A stretch of 64,000 nucleotides of DNA from an uncultured Pseudomonadales bacterium (lineage in GTDB: Bacteria; Pseudomonadota; Gammaproteobacteria; Pseudomonadales; Azotimanducaceae). The notes beneath the pieces were generated by a model, which searched no databases, was not told the origin of the DNA, and saw nothing but the letters and a program-made list of their open reading frames with translations. Positions 31,527 to 42,279 of the stretch are shown here, one piece after another; within the stretch, counting starts at the first letter, position 1; each line of letters begins with the position of its first letter. The stretch is taken from contig CATOTI010000002.1 of assembly GCA_951813295.1 (NCBI GenBank), positions 1-64,000 of the forward strand, read 5' to 3'. The position numbers and the translations under genes are program-made.

Positions 31527-34500
31527 CTAGCGGAAAACGAGCGAAACCGCTTCCGTTCCGAAATGTTCACCAAGGTTTCGAATGAGTTCATCACTCGGCG
31601 CTACTCGCCAGCCGTCACCCAGGAGGAACTGACCTTCGGCGGTCGTGTTGGAATACCGTACGCACACGGGGCAACCGTCCTCGTCGAGGAAGGGCGACAG
31701 CGTCTCTTTGAGCGCCGAGGTCGCCTCCCCGTCGATGTGGCCTAGCTGGACGCTGATCCTGCGCGCAAACCGTTTGCGGGCTTCCTCAATCGATAGGACG
31801 TTGCTCGCGCGAAGCTTCGACCGATCCGTGAAATCGTCGATCTGCACCTCGCCTTCAATTACGACGATGGCGTCCTTCTGAAGTTTGTCGCGGTGCTGAT
31901 CGTAGACCTCTGCAAAGACACTCGATTCGATGCGTCCACTGCGATCGTCGAGCAGGACGAACGCCAGCGTGTCGCCACGGCGGCTGCGGCGCGTACGCGT
32001 CGACACCACGAGCCCCGCGACGATTTGTCCGCCGCGCCCCGGCTTCAGTTGTGCGATCGATTTCGGGCAGATTTGGCGGATGTCGGCGATGTATTCCTCA
32101 ATCGGATGTCCGGTGAGGAAAAGTCCGAGCGTTTCTTTTTCGCCCTCCAGACGATCGCGCTTCGCCAGCGGTTCGAAGTCGACCGTTCGCGCGACACGGG
32201 TCGGTTCTTTGAGCCCGCCGAACATATCGTCCATGCCGATCGATGCGTTGCGAGACGCCTGTTCCGCGCCCTGCATAGCCGCCGGCAGCTCGGCCAGAAG
32301 ACGAGCACGCACGACGTCGATTTCTTCATCCTGACCGAAGCTGTCCATCGCCCCCGATCGAATGAGTGACTCGACAACCCGCTTGTTCGCCCGTTTGCCG
32401 TCGACGCGCTGGCAGAAATCATCGAGGCTCGAAAAAGCACCTGCCCGGGTGACCTCCGCTTCGATTGCCTCCACGGGTCCTTCACCGACGCCGCGCACGG
32501 CGCCGAGGCCATAGAGGACGGCGCCATCGACTGCACGAAACCGATACGAGCTCGTATTGACGTTCGGCGGGCGTACCTCGAGGCCCATGCGCAGCACCTC
32601 GTCGACCAGCATGACGACCTTGTCGATGTTCTGCATGTCGACGGAAATCACTGCCGCCATGAACTGCGCCGGGTAATGCGTCTTCAGCCAAGCCGTCTGG
32701 TAGGTGAGGATCGCGTAACCCGCCGAGTGCGCCTTGTTGAAGGCGTAGCCCGCGAACTTTTCCATCTGATCGAAGATCGAATTCGCGATGCCCGGGTCGA
32801 CGTTGGCCGCGTTTGTCCCTTCGATGAACATCTCGCGCATCTGGGCCATCTCTTCGGGCTTCTTTTTGCCCATGGCCTTGCGCAAGAGATCGGCTTGCCC
32901 GAGCGAGAATCCGGCAAGCACCTGAGCTACCCGCATGACGTGCTCTTGATAGAGCATCACGCCGTAGCTCGCGCCCAGGACATCGCGTACCGACGGATGT
33001 GCAAACTCGACCGGCGAGCGGCCGTGTTTTCGATCGACGTATTCATCCACAGCCCCGCTTTGCAGTGGACCCGGACGGAACAGGGCGACGAGCGCGATGA
33101 TGTCGTCCATCGAATCCGGCAGTAGGCGACGGATGAGATCCTTCATGCCCTCGCTCTCGAGCTGGAACACCGCCGTTGTCTCGGCTGTTTTCAGTAGTTC
33201 GTAGGTAGCGGGGTCGTCGAGTGGCAGATTCTTGAGGTCGAGTTCCTCTTCACCGATCGAGGCGCGTTCGGCGTTGATAGCGTGCACGCTCCAGTCGATG
33301 ATTGTGAGCGTCTTTAAGGCCAGGAAGTCGAACTTGACGAGACCCGCCAGCTCGACGTCGTAGAGGTCGTACTGCGAGACGACGCCGCCACCGGATTCAT
33401 CGGCGTAGAGGGGCACGTAGTCGGTGAGCGTCGTTGGCGCGATCACCACACCACCGGCATGCTTACCGGTGTTGCGCACAATGCCTTCGAGCTTGAAGGC
33501 CATGTCCATGATTTCACCGACTTCGTCGTTGTTGTCGATGAACTCGCGCAGTTCCTCTTCTTCCTTGACCGCTTGCTCGAGGGTGACTCCCGGACCAAAC
33601 GGGATCAGCTTCGACAATCGATCGGCGAGCCCGTAAGGCTTGCCCTGCACCCGCGCCACGTCGCGTACCACCGCCTTCGCCGCCATCGTGCCGAAGGTGA
33701 CGATTTGGCTGACGGCGTCCTGCCCGTAGCGCTCGGCGACATGCGCGATGACTTTTTCACGGCCTTCTGGGCAGAAGTCGATGTCGAGATCCGGCATGGA
33801 GACACGCTCGGGATTCAACAAGCGCTCAAAAAGGAGGTCGTATTGCAGCGGGTCGAGATCGGTGATCCCCAAGCAGAACGCGACGAGCGAGGCTGCCCCT
33901 GAGCCGCGTCCCGGCCCGACGGGAACGGAATGATCTTTGGCCCAGTTGACGAATTCCTGGACGATCAGGAAGTAGCCGGCAAAACCCATGCTGTTGATGA
34001 CGCCGAGCTCGTACTCGAGCCGCGCGTCGTAGTTTTCTCGCGTGCGACCGTTCCAATCGTCGAGTTCGGCGAGGTGCCGATCGAGTCCGGTCCGTGCGGT
34101 CGATTCGAGATGCTGCTCGAGGGAGACGCCCTCCGGCACGGGAAAATTCGGCAGGTAGTACGTCCCGAGCTCGACCTCGTAGCTACAACGCTTGGCAATC
34201 TCGACGGCATTCGTGATCGCCTCGGGCAAGTCCGCAAAAAGCTCGACCATCTCTTCCGTCGAACGCAGGTATTGCTGCTCACTGTGGCGGCGTTCCCGGC
34301 GCGGGTCGTTGAGCACCCGCCCGTGTTGGATGCAGACCCGCGTCTCATGCGCTTCGAAGTCTTCGTCCTCGAGAAAGCAGACTTCGTTCGTCGCGACGAG
34401 GGGAAAATCGAGATCGAGCGACCAATCGAAAGCCTGAAGGACGAATTCCTCCTCGCGACCACGCCCCGTGCGGCTCACTTCAAGATAGAGACGGTCGTCG

Positions 34501-35021
34501 AAAGCTGTCCGCCAGGCGTTCGCGTTCGCCGTGACCCGGTTGCCGTCGTCGCTCGCGATCGCTCGCCCCAGATCGCTCTTTGCGCCCAGCAGGACGATCA
34601 GACCCTCACTGTGGGCGAAGAGGTCGGCGCGCGAGATGACACCGTGGCGGGCATCTTCCACGCCGGTGTACGCGCCCGAGACGAGCGTCAACAGATTGCG
34701 ATAGCCGATCGCCGACATCACCAGCACGACACATTGGTTCAAACCACCGTGATCGTAGGTGAGTTCGGCACCGATGATCGGTTTGACGCCAGCGGCCTGA
34801 CACGCCGCCTGAAACTTGACGAGCCCGAAGAGATTGCCGCGGTCCGTGAGGGCGACAGCCGGCATGTTTTCCTGCGCAGCACGCCTGGCGAGGTCGCCAA
34901 CCTTGATCAACCCGTCGATGAGAGAGAATTCGCTGTGCACCGACAGATGCACGAACTCCTCCGGTTTCGGGACGATCTCCTCGACGATGATGGCGTCGAG
35001 GTCGCTTGCAGCCTCACTCAA
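31527..35021 (-). CDS. dnaE: DNA polymerase III alpha subunit
   Basis: This is the 1164-residue replicative polymerase. The PHP domain starts [19 protein letters not shown]; the catalytic PDLDIDF motif (in [19 protein letters not shown]) and [20 protein letters not shown] follow. The C-terminal OB fold and tau-binding part are present. The start is a TTG that overlaps the rnhB stop as TTGA, with GGAG eight bases upstream, suggesting coupled and perhaps limited translation. Confidence 0.98.
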   Translation of the reverse strand: MSEAASDLDAIIVEEIVPKPEEFVHLSVHSEFSLIDGLIKVGDLARRAAQENMPAVALTDRGNLFGLVKFQAACQAAGVKPIIGAELTYDHGGLNQCVVLVMSAIGYRNLLTLVSGAYTGVEDARHGVISRADLFAHSEGLIVLLGAKSDLGRAIASDDGNRVTANANAWRTAFDDRLYLEVSRTGRGREEEFVLQAFDWSLDLDFPLVATNEVCFLEDEDFEAHETRVCIQHGRVLNDPRRERRHSEQQYLRSTEEMVELFADLPEAITNAVEIAKRCSYEVELGTYYLPNFPVPEGVSLEQHLESTARTGLDRHLAELDDWNGRTRENYDARLEYELGVINSMGFAGYFLIVQEFVNWAKDHSVPVGPGRGSGAASLVAFCLGITDLDPLQYDLLFERLLNPERVSMPDLDIDFCPEGREKVIAHVAERYGQDAVSQIVTFGTMAAKAVVRDVARVQGKPYGLADRLSKLIPFGPGVTLEQAVKEEEELREFIDNNDEVGEIMDMAFKLEGIVRNTGKHAGGVVIAPTTLTDYVPLYADESGGGVVSQYDLYDVELAGLVKFDFLALKTLTIIDWSVHAINAERASIGEEELDLKNLPLDDPATYELLKTAETTAVFQLESEGMKDLIRRLLPDSMDDIIALVALFRPGPLQSGAVDEYVDRKHGRSPVEFAHPSVRDVLGASYGVMLYQEHVMRVAQVLAGFSLGQADLLRKAMGKKKPEEMAQMREMFIEGTNAANVDPGIANSIFDQMEKFAGYAFNKAHSAGYAILTYQTAWLKTHYPAQFMAAVISVDMQNIDKVVMLVDEVLRMGLEVRPPNVNTSSYRFRAVDGAVLYGLGAVRGVGEGPVEAIEAEVTRAGAFSSLDDFCQRVDGKRANKRVVESLIRSGAMDSFGQDEEIDVVRARLLAELPAAMQGAEQASRNASIGMDDMFGGLKEPTRVARTVDFEPLAKRDRLEGEKETLGLFLTGHPIEEYIADIRQICPKSIAQLKPGRGGQIVAGLVVSTRTRRSRRGDTLAFVLLDDRSGRIESSVFAEVYDQHRDKLQKDAIVVIEGEVQIDDFTDRSKLRASNVLSIEEARKRFARRISVQLGHIDGEATSALKETLSPFLDEDGCPVCVRYSNTTAEGQFLLGDGWRVAPSDELIRNLGEHFGTEAVSLVFR

Positions 35022-35641
35022 GGCAGAAGCTCCATCTGACCGGACGCGGCCCGGGTCACCGGCGCAAATGACTTTCGGTGCAGCGGGCTCGGACCATGCT
35101 CGTCCAGCGCCGCCATATGTGCGGGCGTCGCATAACCCTTGTGTTTGTCGAAGCCGTATTCCGGATAACGTTCCGCCAACTCGATCATTTCCGCGTCCCG
35201 GGCGACCTTGGCGATCACCGAAGCGGCGCTGATGGAAGGCACTTTCCCATCGCCGCCGATCACGGTGATCGCAGGCATCGACAACGCAGGCGCGATGTTG
35301 CCGTCGATATACGCTACCGACGGCGTCACGCGGAGCGCCGATACCGCGCGACGCATCGCTACCAGTGTTGCTCGCAAGATGTTGATACGATCGATTTCGT
35401 CGACGTCGGCTCGGCCCAACGCCCAGGCAAGTGCTCGTTCCCGAACGAGTTTGGCGAGCGTTTCGCGCTCCTCGGGCTCGAGTTCCTTCGAATCCTTGAG
35501 CCCCTCGATCGGACGATCGGGATCCAGAATCACCGCTGCCGCGACGACCGGTCCCGCGAGCGGACCGCGCCCCACCTCGTCGACGCCGGCCGCGTCGTGA
35601 ACCGAATAAATCTGGCCGAAGAGGTCTTGGTGCGTGGTCAC
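35018..35641 (-). CDS. rnhB: Ribonuclease HII
   Basis: The 207-residue enzyme removes ribonucleotides from DNA and RNA primers. The acidic motif [21 protein letters not shown] carries Asp-Glu-Gly ligands, and KDSKEL and VIAKVARD are typical. It starts at a GTG at 35641, seven bases after the lpxB stop, and its stop overlaps dnaE. Order lpxB-rnhB-dnaE is classic. Confidence 0.97.
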   Translation of the reverse strand: MTTHQDLFGQIYSVHDAAGVDEVGRGPLAGPVVAAAVILDPDRPIEGLKDSKELEPEERETLAKLVRERALAWALGRADVDEIDRINILRATLVAMRRAVSALRVTPSVAYIDGNIAPALSMPAITVIGGDGKVPSISAASVIAKVARDAEMIELAERYPEYGFDKHKGYATPAHMAALDEHGPSPLHRKSFAPVTRAASGQMELLP

Positions 35642-35648
35642 GTCCGTA

Positions 35649-36875
35649 TTATTGACTTCGAGGGGAGCTTAAGTCTCGTGCCACGTCGAGCACAGCACGT
35701 GCCGCCGTCTCACCGTCGTCGAGGCGTAGCTCACGATGGATTCGCTCGCATTCCTCCAGGTAATCCGGCGTCGTAGAATACCGCTGCCAGGCCTCGACGA
35801 CGGCGCGACAGAGCTTCTCCGGCTCGCAATCTTCCTGCAGAAGTTCAGGCACGAGTTCACCGCCGTGAAGGATGTTCGGCAGCCCCACGTGCACTGAGTG
35901 AGAGAGCGCCCGCACGAACGCGGCGGTGAGCGTACCGACCCGGTAGGTAATCACCATTGGTCGTCGCAGGAGCATCGTTTCGAGCGTCGCCGTGCCAGAC
36001 TTCGTCAGCACGAAATCCGATGCTTGAATGCACTTTCGCGATTCGCCGACCACGAGTTCGAGGTCGACGTCGACCGCCTTGCGAAGGTTGTCGAGCATCC
36101 CGGCGATCTTCTCGTTGACGACAGGAACGATGAACTTCGGGTGATCGAGTTCGGCGGTCAGGAGCGCCGCGGTTGCAAGAAATATCTCGCCGAGGAATTC
36201 GATCTCCGAGCCACGGCTCCCCGGCAATAACGCAATCACGAATCCGTCGCTATCGAGGCCCAGATCACGCCGCGCGGCGGTTTTCGCCTCGGCGGATCCC
36301 GCATCGAGATCGATTTCGCGCGCGATCGGATGGCCGACGAACACCGCCCGTGCTTGATATTCGCTGTAGAGTCGGGGCTCAAACGGATATAGCGCCAACA
36401 CCACATCGGTCGATCGACGAATGCTCTTCAGGCGCCCGCGACGCCAGAAATAGACCGACGGACTCACGTAATGCACCGTCGGAACACCCCGGCGATGCAC
36501 GATCCGTTCGAGCAGCAGATTGAAGACGTTGAAATCAACGCCGATGACGACATCGACTGGTTCCATCCCGTCCGCTCGCCCGGTGAAAACGCGAACGAGA
36601 TTTCTGAGGATGCCGATCAGGCTCGGCAGGCGAAGGATCGGATCCTTGAAGCCGTTGATCGACAGCACGTCGATCGAATAGAGGCTCTCCATACCGATTG
36701 CACGCATCTCGGCCCCCCCGATGCCGATGAACGTCGCGTCGGGAACCTCGCGCAAAATCGCGCGCATGAGGTTCGCACCGAGTATGTCGCCGGAGGCTTC
36801 GCCTGCGACGATACCGATCCGGAGCGCCGTCGCGGGCTCAGTCGCGCTGACCGCGCCGTTCTCGGGTGATGCCAT
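35649..36875 (-). CDS. lpxB: Lipid-A-disaccharide synthase
   Basis: This 408-residue peripheral membrane glycosyltransferase joins UDP-diacylglucosamine and lipid X. The N-terminal motif [18 protein letters not shown] and the later [13 protein letters not shown] and [14 protein letters not shown] are family hallmarks. The ATG at 36875 lies 38 bases inside lpxA, so the two are coupled. The first 18 or so residues ([17 protein letters not shown]) are a non-conserved extension, so a later start is possible. Confidence 0.96.
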   Translation of the reverse strand: MASPENGAVSATEPATALRIGIVAGEASGDILGANLMRAILREVPDATFIGIGGAEMRAIGMESLYSIDVLSINGFKDPILRLPSLIGILRNLVRVFTGRADGMEPVDVVIGVDFNVFNLLLERIVHRRGVPTVHYVSPSVYFWRRGRLKSIRRSTDVVLALYPFEPRLYSEYQARAVFVGHPIAREIDLDAGSAEAKTAARRDLGLDSDGFVIALLPGSRGSEIEFLGEIFLATAALLTAELDHPKFIVPVVNEKIAGMLDNLRKAVDVDLELVVGESRKCIQASDFVLTKSGTATLETMLLRRPMVITYRVGTLTAAFVRALSHSVHVGLPNILHGGELVPELLQEDCEPEKLCRAVVEAWQRYSTTPDYLEECERIHRELRLDDGETAARAVLDVARDLSSPRSQ

Positions 36876-37629
36876 TTTCGGAGGCGACGATGGAATCGAC
36901 GAAGAGTGCCACTTCCGCGCACTTGCGGGACGATTCCTTGAGCGCGTCGAGCGCCGCAGTCACCGTCATGCCCCGCCGATAGACCATGTAGTAGGCATCC
37001 CGCAACGCTTCCTTGACGTCGTCATCGAGCCCCAATCGGCGCAATCGCTCGACGTTGAGGCCGACGGCGCGCGCGGGATTTCCGTCGACGGAAACATAGG
37101 CCGGAACGTCCTTGGTGACCAACGCCATGGCGCCGATGAACGAAAAGGCACCGATCTGGCGGTACTGGGGAATGCCCGCATAGCCCGACAGCCACGCCTC
37201 GTCGCCCACTGAGACGTGCCCCGCGACCGAGGCGTTGTTTGACATCACGATACGATCGCCCAGAACGCAGTCATGACCGACATGAACGTAGGCCATCATC
37301 AGATTGTGGTTGCCGATGATCGTCTGGCCGCGGTCCGTCGCGAGTCCCCGGTGAATCGTCACACCTTCACGAATCGTGTTGTCATCGCCGATGGTCAGCG
37401 TCGTCGGTTCGCCCTTGTATGCCAGCGCCGGCGGGTCATCACCGACGGTCGCGAACTGATAGATCCGGTTTCGCTTTCCGAGGGTCGTCGGACCCTTGAG
37501 GATCACGTGTGGGCCGATCTCACAGTCGTCGCCGATCACCACGTCGGGACCGACCACGGTCCAGGGACCGACCGAAACGTTGCTCCCGATCTCGGCGGTG
37601 GGGTCGATAATCGCTCGGGGATCGATCAT
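36838..37629 (-). CDS. lpxA: UDP-N-acetylglucosamine acyltransferase
   Basis: This 263-residue left-handed beta-helix trimer starts lipid A synthesis. Hexapeptide repeats run from MIDPRAIIDPTAEIGSNVSV onward; the catalytic His lies in MMAYVHVGHDCVLG. The ATG at 37629 overlaps the fabZ stop as ATGA. The C-terminus is extended by about ten charged residues and overlaps lpxB. Confidence 0.97.
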   Translation of the reverse strand: MIDPRAIIDPTAEIGSNVSVGPWTVVGPDVVIGDDCEIGPHVILKGPTTLGKRNRIYQFATVGDDPPALAYKGEPTTLTIGDDNTIREGVTIHRGLATDRGQTIIGNHNLMMAYVHVGHDCVLGDRIVMSNNASVAGHVSVGDEAWLSGYAGIPQYRQIGAFSFIGAMALVTKDVPAYVSVDGNPARAVGLNVERLRRLGLDDDVKEALRDAYYMVYRRGMTVTAALDALKESSRKCAEVALFVDSIVASENGITRERRGQRD

Positions 37630-38084
37630 CGTGCGATCAGCCTTTCGACACAGAGGAGTTCGGCGACGCACGCCGTCTCGTCGTCGACCTTCGCTTCGAC
37701 CGAAAACTTCATGAGCTGACGCCTTACGGTCTCGATACGACCAAAGAGGTCGACGGTATCGCCCGGCCGTACCGGACGCTTGAAGCGTACATTGTCGACA
37801 CCAGCGAGATAGTGCACGTACCCCTCGGCCGGTTTGTTTTCGCGCGTTTTGAAGGCAAGGATGCCGCAGATCTGCGCCAGCGCTTCGACCAGCAGAACGC
37901 CCGGCACGATCGGGTGATTCGGGAAATGCCCTTGGAAATAGGGTTCGTTGGCGCTGACCTGCTTGCGGCCGCGGATAAAGTCACCTACGACCATTTCGTC
38001 GACGCGGTCGACCAGCAGGAAGGGATACCTGTGCGGCAGGTACTCCAGAATCTCATCAATCTCCAAGGCGTCCCCCTCATCCAT
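37626..38084 (-). CDS. fabZ: 3-hydroxyacyl-ACP dehydratase FabZ
   Basis: The 152-residue hot-dog-fold enzyme supplies unsaturated intermediates in fatty acid synthesis. The active-site His is in LPHRYPFLLVDRV and the Glu in GVLLVEALAQICGILAF. YFQGHFPNHPIVPG is fully conserved. It lies between lpxD and lpxA, as expected, with a 124-base gap after lpxD that could hold a promoter. Confidence 0.97.
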   Translation of the reverse strand: MDEGDALEIDEILEYLPHRYPFLLVDRVDEMVVGDFIRGRKQVSANEPYFQGHFPNHPIVPGVLLVEALAQICGILAFKTRENKPAEGYVHYLAGVDNVRFKRPVRPGDTVDLFGRIETVRRQLMKFSVEAKVDDETACVAELLCVERLIAR

Positions 38085-38208
38085 CAGAAACCCGCGCCTC
38101 GCGTTTTTTTGTTTTGCTCGCCGCTACTCAAGCGCGCTCTCGTCCGGCATTTAGCCTGCGAATGACGCGACAATCACGCTGGAATCGCAGCCACCGGGAT
38201 ATGACGAC

Positions 38209-39243
38209 CTAGCTCCCGACGACCTTCTCAAGGTTCGCCAGCCGCTTCGCCAGTTGATCGAGCTCGCCCAGGCGAAGGGCGTTGCGCTTCCAGATGCTCG
38301 ACTTCTTATGCAAGAAGAGGCCGCTGTAGAAGCCCGGTTCATCGATCGACTGTGTCACGACGGTCTTGACGGTCACGTACACGTGATCCACGAGCGTCAC
38401 CCCATCCACGCCGCCGATTCCCACGCCACCGGCCAACATGCAGTGTTTACCGATCGTGGTGCTCCCGACGATGCCGACCTGCCCACAGATCAACGTGTGA
38501 TCGCCAATGGTCGTGTTGTGGCCGATCTGAACCTGGTTGTCGATCTGCACGCCGTTGCCGATCTTCGTATCGTTCAGCGCACCGCGATCGATCGTCGTGT
38601 TGCTCCCGACACTGACGTCGTCGCCGATGACAAGTCCGCCGATCTGCTTGATCTCGTGCCAGCGTCCGTTCGCGTCATTCGCGAACCCGAAACCATCATC
38701 GCCGAGCACGGCACCACTATGAACCGTGCACCGTTCGCCGATTTCGACCCCGTGGTGAACCGTCGTGTTGGCGAACAGCCGCGTTCCCGCGCCGATGACC
38801 GTGCCGGCGCCGACGTAAGAACCCGCGCCGATGCTGACGTCGTCACCGAGCGTCACATCCGCTTCGATCACCGCGAACGGACCGATCCTTGCGAGCGCGC
38901 CGATCGACGCGCTCGCATCGATACACGCGGTCGGATCAACGCCTTGCGGGACTGGCGGTCGCGAGTCGAACAACTGGCTGATCAACCCGAACGCGAGACG
39001 CGGATCGGCGACGACTAGCGCATTGGTCGGGCAGGCGTTCGCCATTTCTGACCTGAGCACGACCGCCGACGCGCGGCAGCCCTCGAGGGCTGCTTCGAAG
39101 CGCTTGCCGGTGAGAAAAGTCAGATCACCGGGTGCGGCCGACTCGATCGACGCGACGCGTCGAATCTCGACCGTGGAATCGCCGGCGATCTCGTTAGGGC
39201 AAAGCTGCTCGATCCGTTCGCCGATTTCGGCGAGCGACGGCAC
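38209..39243 (-). CDS. lpxD: UDP-3-O-(3-hydroxyacyl)glucosamine N-acyltransferase
   Basis: The 344-residue trimeric enzyme adds the second acyl chain in lipid A synthesis. An N-terminal uridine-binding domain (VASIESAAPGDLTFLTGKRF) precedes hexapeptide repeats with catalytic His in NTTVHHGVEIGERCTVHSG. A GTG start at 39243 is two bases downstream of the skp stop. Order bamA-skp-lpxD-fabZ-lpxA matches other gammaproteobacteria. Confidence 0.97.
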   Translation of the reverse strand: MPSLAEIGERIEQLCPNEIAGDSTVEIRRVASIESAAPGDLTFLTGKRFEAALEGCRASAVVLRSEMANACPTNALVVADPRLAFGLISQLFDSRPPVPQGVDPTACIDASASIGALARIGPFAVIEADVTLGDDVSIGAGSYVGAGTVIGAGTRLFANTTVHHGVEIGERCTVHSGAVLGDDGFGFANDANGRWHEIKQIGGLVIGDDVSVGSNTTIDRGALNDTKIGNGVQIDNQVQIGHNTTIGDHTLICGQVGIVGSTTIGKHCMLAGGVGIGGVDGVTLVDHVYVTVKTVVTQSIDEPGFYSGLFLHKKSSIWKRNALRLGELDQLAKRLANLEKVVGS

Positions 39244-39245
39244 GA

Positions 39246-39749
39246 CTAGCGTTTTTCGTTGAGTTTTTCGGTGACCTTACGGGTGATGTCGTGCTTTGCG
39301 TTGACGTGAACCAACGTCGTGCGCTCCATCACGAAGTCATAGCCCTCGATCGCCACAAGATCGGCGACGACCGCTTGCGCCTTCGGAATCATGCGCTGCT
39401 GAATCTCTTGCTGACGACGCTGTAGGTTGCGGTTGAAGCGCTCGACCTGTTGTTCGAGATCGAAAGTTCGCGAATCGATTTCCGACGCGATCGATTGCTT
39501 GTCTTCGTCCGAAAGAATGTCGGCGTCGGTCGCGAGCTTCTCACGCTGTTCGAGCAGCGCTTGTTGTTCGCCTCGAATCTCGTCCTGCTCCGGCTGGAGC
39601 TCCGCTTGCAGTACCTCGAGCGCTTCGACGACTTCTTCGGCTTGCGAAATCGCTTGGGCGTAATTGATGACGGCAATCTTCAGCTCGGCGAAGGCACTCG
39701 GTGCCATGAGCGCCGCGACGCCAATGAGCACGCCGGCGAGTTTTTTCAC
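39246..39749 (-). CDS. skp: Periplasmic chaperone Skp/OmpH
   Basis: This is a 167-residue protein with a signal peptide (KKLAGVLIGVAALMAPSAFA) and a long helical coiled-coil body with many Glu, Gln and Arg. It holds unfolded outer-membrane proteins on the way to BamA. The GTG at 39749 has AGGAGAGG five bases upstream. The frame is open upstream to 39866, but that part is not a signal sequence and is best discarded. Confidence 0.94.
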   Translation of the reverse strand: MKKLAGVLIGVAALMAPSAFAELKIAVINYAQAISQAEEVVEALEVLQAELQPEQDEIRGEQQALLEQREKLATDADILSDEDKQSIASEIDSRTFDLEQQVERFNRNLQRRQQEIQQRMIPKAQAVVADLVAIEGYDFVMERTTLVHVNAKHDITRKVTEKLNEKR

Positions 39750-39934
39750 GAATCCTCTCCTAGTCTTTCTGTGTCGCGTCCCCGCACCCACATCACGAAC
39801 AAAGAACGAACGCGGGCGACTTGCGACAACTTTTTTCAATGCGAAGCGGCGAACAACGAGACTCATACTTTTCGCTTTCGCGCTTTCGCTTGTATAGCGG
39901 CGGGTTTCAAGCCGCGCGCATTATAGGTAAATAA

Positions 39935-42271
39935 TCAGAACGTTTGACCTACTTCGAAAGAGAAACGTTCCACTTCATCCCCGGGTTTGCTGTTGAGTGG
40001 GTGCGTGAGCGCAAAGGTCATCGGACCCATGCCGGTGATCATCGACACCCCGACGCCAACCGAATAACGCAGTTCGTCAGTGTCGAACGTGAAGCATTCG
40101 TCATCACCGCGAGCGCACTTGGTCGTGAACACATTGCCTGCGTCGAAGAAGATCACTGGCCGGATCCGGCCACGATTCTCTAGGAACGGCATGGGGAACA
40201 GGAGTTCGACTGAGCCCTCGACGACGAGATTGCCGCCGAACGGATCACCCCCAGGACGCGCGGGCAAGCCGCGTCGGGGCAGGACCCGCTGCCCGAGCGT
40301 GTTGCGTTCGTAGCCGCGCACCGAGCCGAAACCGCCCGAGAAGTAGTGTTCATAGAACGGGAAGCGCTCTGATCCGCCGAAGGTGTCGCCGAAACCGAGC
40401 CGCGTGCGGGCATGGATCGACCAACCGGGACGGAACACCGGAATGAAGATCTGACCGTCGTAGTTGACCTTGTAAAACTCGAGATCACTGCCCGGCATCG
40501 TCACGGTCGCACCGAGCGATTGCGAGGTGCCAGCCGTCGGCATGAATCCGCTGTTGAGCGCACTCTGCCGCCACGTCATGTCGAGCTTGTAGTTCATGAA
40601 CGAATCCCCTTCGGAGAGGATGTATTCGGAAATCTCGCGCGCCGAGAAGAATCCCTCGCGGATGTTGGTGAGTTCCGCCGTCGCACCGAACCGCAAGCGT
40701 TGCGTTTCACCGATCGGCAGGCCGAAATTGACACCGACGCCATAGGAATTGGTCGCGAATCGCACGACGTTCGTGCGATCGAAATTCGTTTCCCGCGCAA
40801 AGACGTTGAACCCGCGACTGATCCCGTCGGCCGTGAAGTAGGGATCGATGAAGTTGAAGTTCGCGGCTTTCTGGAACTCACTCCAGGAGACCGAAAGGCC
40901 GAGGCTGTTACCTGATCCCGCGACGTTCCCCTGCTGGTAACTCGCGCCCAGCAGAATGCCGAACGACGAATAGCCGAGGGTCGCCGAAATACTGCCGGTA
41001 GGAACCTCGGTAACCGAGTAATCGACGTCGATCTGATCGTCCGTGCCCGGCACCTGCGGGGTTTCGACCCCGACATCCTCGAAATAGCCGAGCTGATCCA
41101 GGCGAACCTTGGAACGATCGATCTGCGCCGTCGACGCCCAGCCGCCTTCCATCTGGCGCATTTCGCGACGCAGGACCTGATCTTGCGTGACGGAGTTGCC
41201 CGCGAAGGAAATCCTGCGGACGTACGCTCTCTTGCCCGCCTCGACGACAAAGCGAACGTCAACGAGCCCGTCTTCACCAACCTCGGGCACGCCCGTGGCG
41301 CTCGCAAACGTGTAGCCGGAGTTACCGAACGCGGTCTGAATCCGTTCCTCGGTCGCCGTCACCCGGGCGCGGTTGAAAATCTGACCCGACTCGACCAGGA
41401 ACAGTGCACGAACGATGTCGGGGTCGACGTCCGACAGATCGCCGACAAGCTGAACCTTGTCGACCGTGTACTTTTCGCCCTCGCGCATGTTGATCGTGAG
41501 GTACACCGACTGCCGGTCCGGACTGATCGTGACCTGCGTCGACAAAGGCCGGAACTCGACGTAGCCGCGATCCTGGTAGTAGGACTCGAGCTTCTCGAGA
41601 TCGCCCTGGAGTTTTTCGCGCGAATACTTCGTCGCGCCGCCGATGAAATTCGTGAGCGTGGGGTGCTGCAACTCGATCGCGCTGAGCAGTTGATCCTCGG
41701 TAAAGACGGTGTTCCCGACGAGGTTGATCTGCTTGATGCTGGAGTTCTTGCCTTCCTCGACGTTGATGAGAATCGCGACCCGGTTGCGGGCGAGTTCCGT
41801 CGCTTCCGTATCGATGCCGGCGTCATAGCGCCCTTGTGCGACGTATTGTCGTTCGAGTTCGAGACCGATTCGCTCGAGGGTCGCCTGTTTGAAAATCTCG
41901 CCTTCACGCAATCCCTGCTCGCCAAGCCCCGTCAGGAGATCCTCGGTCTTGATCGCCTTGTTGCCGTCGATCTCGATCGACTCGATCGCCGGGCGCTCCG
42001 TAACACGCACGATGAGCACGTCGCCGTCGCGCAGCATGCGGATGTCGTCGAAATAGCCGGACTCGAACAAGAGGCGCATCAGGGTACGCACGTCGTAGTC
42101 GGTGATGGTGTCGCCGATCTGGACGGGCAGCACGTTGAAGACCGTACCGGAGGAAACGCGCTGCAAACCCTGGATGCGGATGTCGGAAATTCGGAACTCG
42201 GCAGCCACGGCGGCCGAGCCGAACCAGGCGATCTGTACTGCGACGAGAAGCTGGATAGTTTTGCGAATCAT
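39935..42271 (-). CDS. bamA: Outer-membrane assembly factor BamA
   Basis: The 778-residue protein has a signal peptide (LLVAVQIAWFGSAAVAA), then five POTRA domains from FRISDIRIQGLQRVSSGTVF to about residue 425. A 16-stranded barrel with RGYERNTLGQRV near the substrate-gate loop follows. The final residue is Phe (FSFEVGQTF), the typical barrel signal. The ATG at 42271 has AGGG upstream, whereas the preceding codon is only TTG. It stands between rseP and skp. Confidence 0.98.
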   Translation of the reverse strand: MIRKTIQLLVAVQIAWFGSAAVAAEFRISDIRIQGLQRVSSGTVFNVLPVQIGDTITDYDVRTLMRLLFESGYFDDIRMLRDGDVLIVRVTERPAIESIEIDGNKAIKTEDLLTGLGEQGLREGEIFKQATLERIGLELERQYVAQGRYDAGIDTEATELARNRVAILINVEEGKNSSIKQINLVGNTVFTEDQLLSAIELQHPTLTNFIGGATKYSREKLQGDLEKLESYYQDRGYVEFRPLSTQVTISPDRQSVYLTINMREGEKYTVDKVQLVGDLSDVDPDIVRALFLVESGQIFNRARVTATEERIQTAFGNSGYTFASATGVPEVGEDGLVDVRFVVEAGKRAYVRRISFAGNSVTQDQVLRREMRQMEGGWASTAQIDRSKVRLDQLGYFEDVGVETPQVPGTDDQIDVDYSVTEVPTGSISATLGYSSFGILLGASYQQGNVAGSGNSLGLSVSWSEFQKAANFNFIDPYFTADGISRGFNVFARETNFDRTNVVRFATNSYGVGVNFGLPIGETQRLRFGATAELTNIREGFFSAREISEYILSEGDSFMNYKLDMTWRQSALNSGFMPTAGTSQSLGATVTMPGSDLEFYKVNYDGQIFIPVFRPGWSIHARTRLGFGDTFGGSERFPFYEHYFSGGFGSVRGYERNTLGQRVLPRRGLPARPGGDPFGGNLVVEGSVELLFPMPFLENRGRIRPVIFFDAGNVFTTKCARGDDECFTFDTDELRYSVGVGVSMITGMGPMTFALTHPLNSKPGDEVERFSFEVGQTF

Positions 42272-42279
42272 CAACGTCC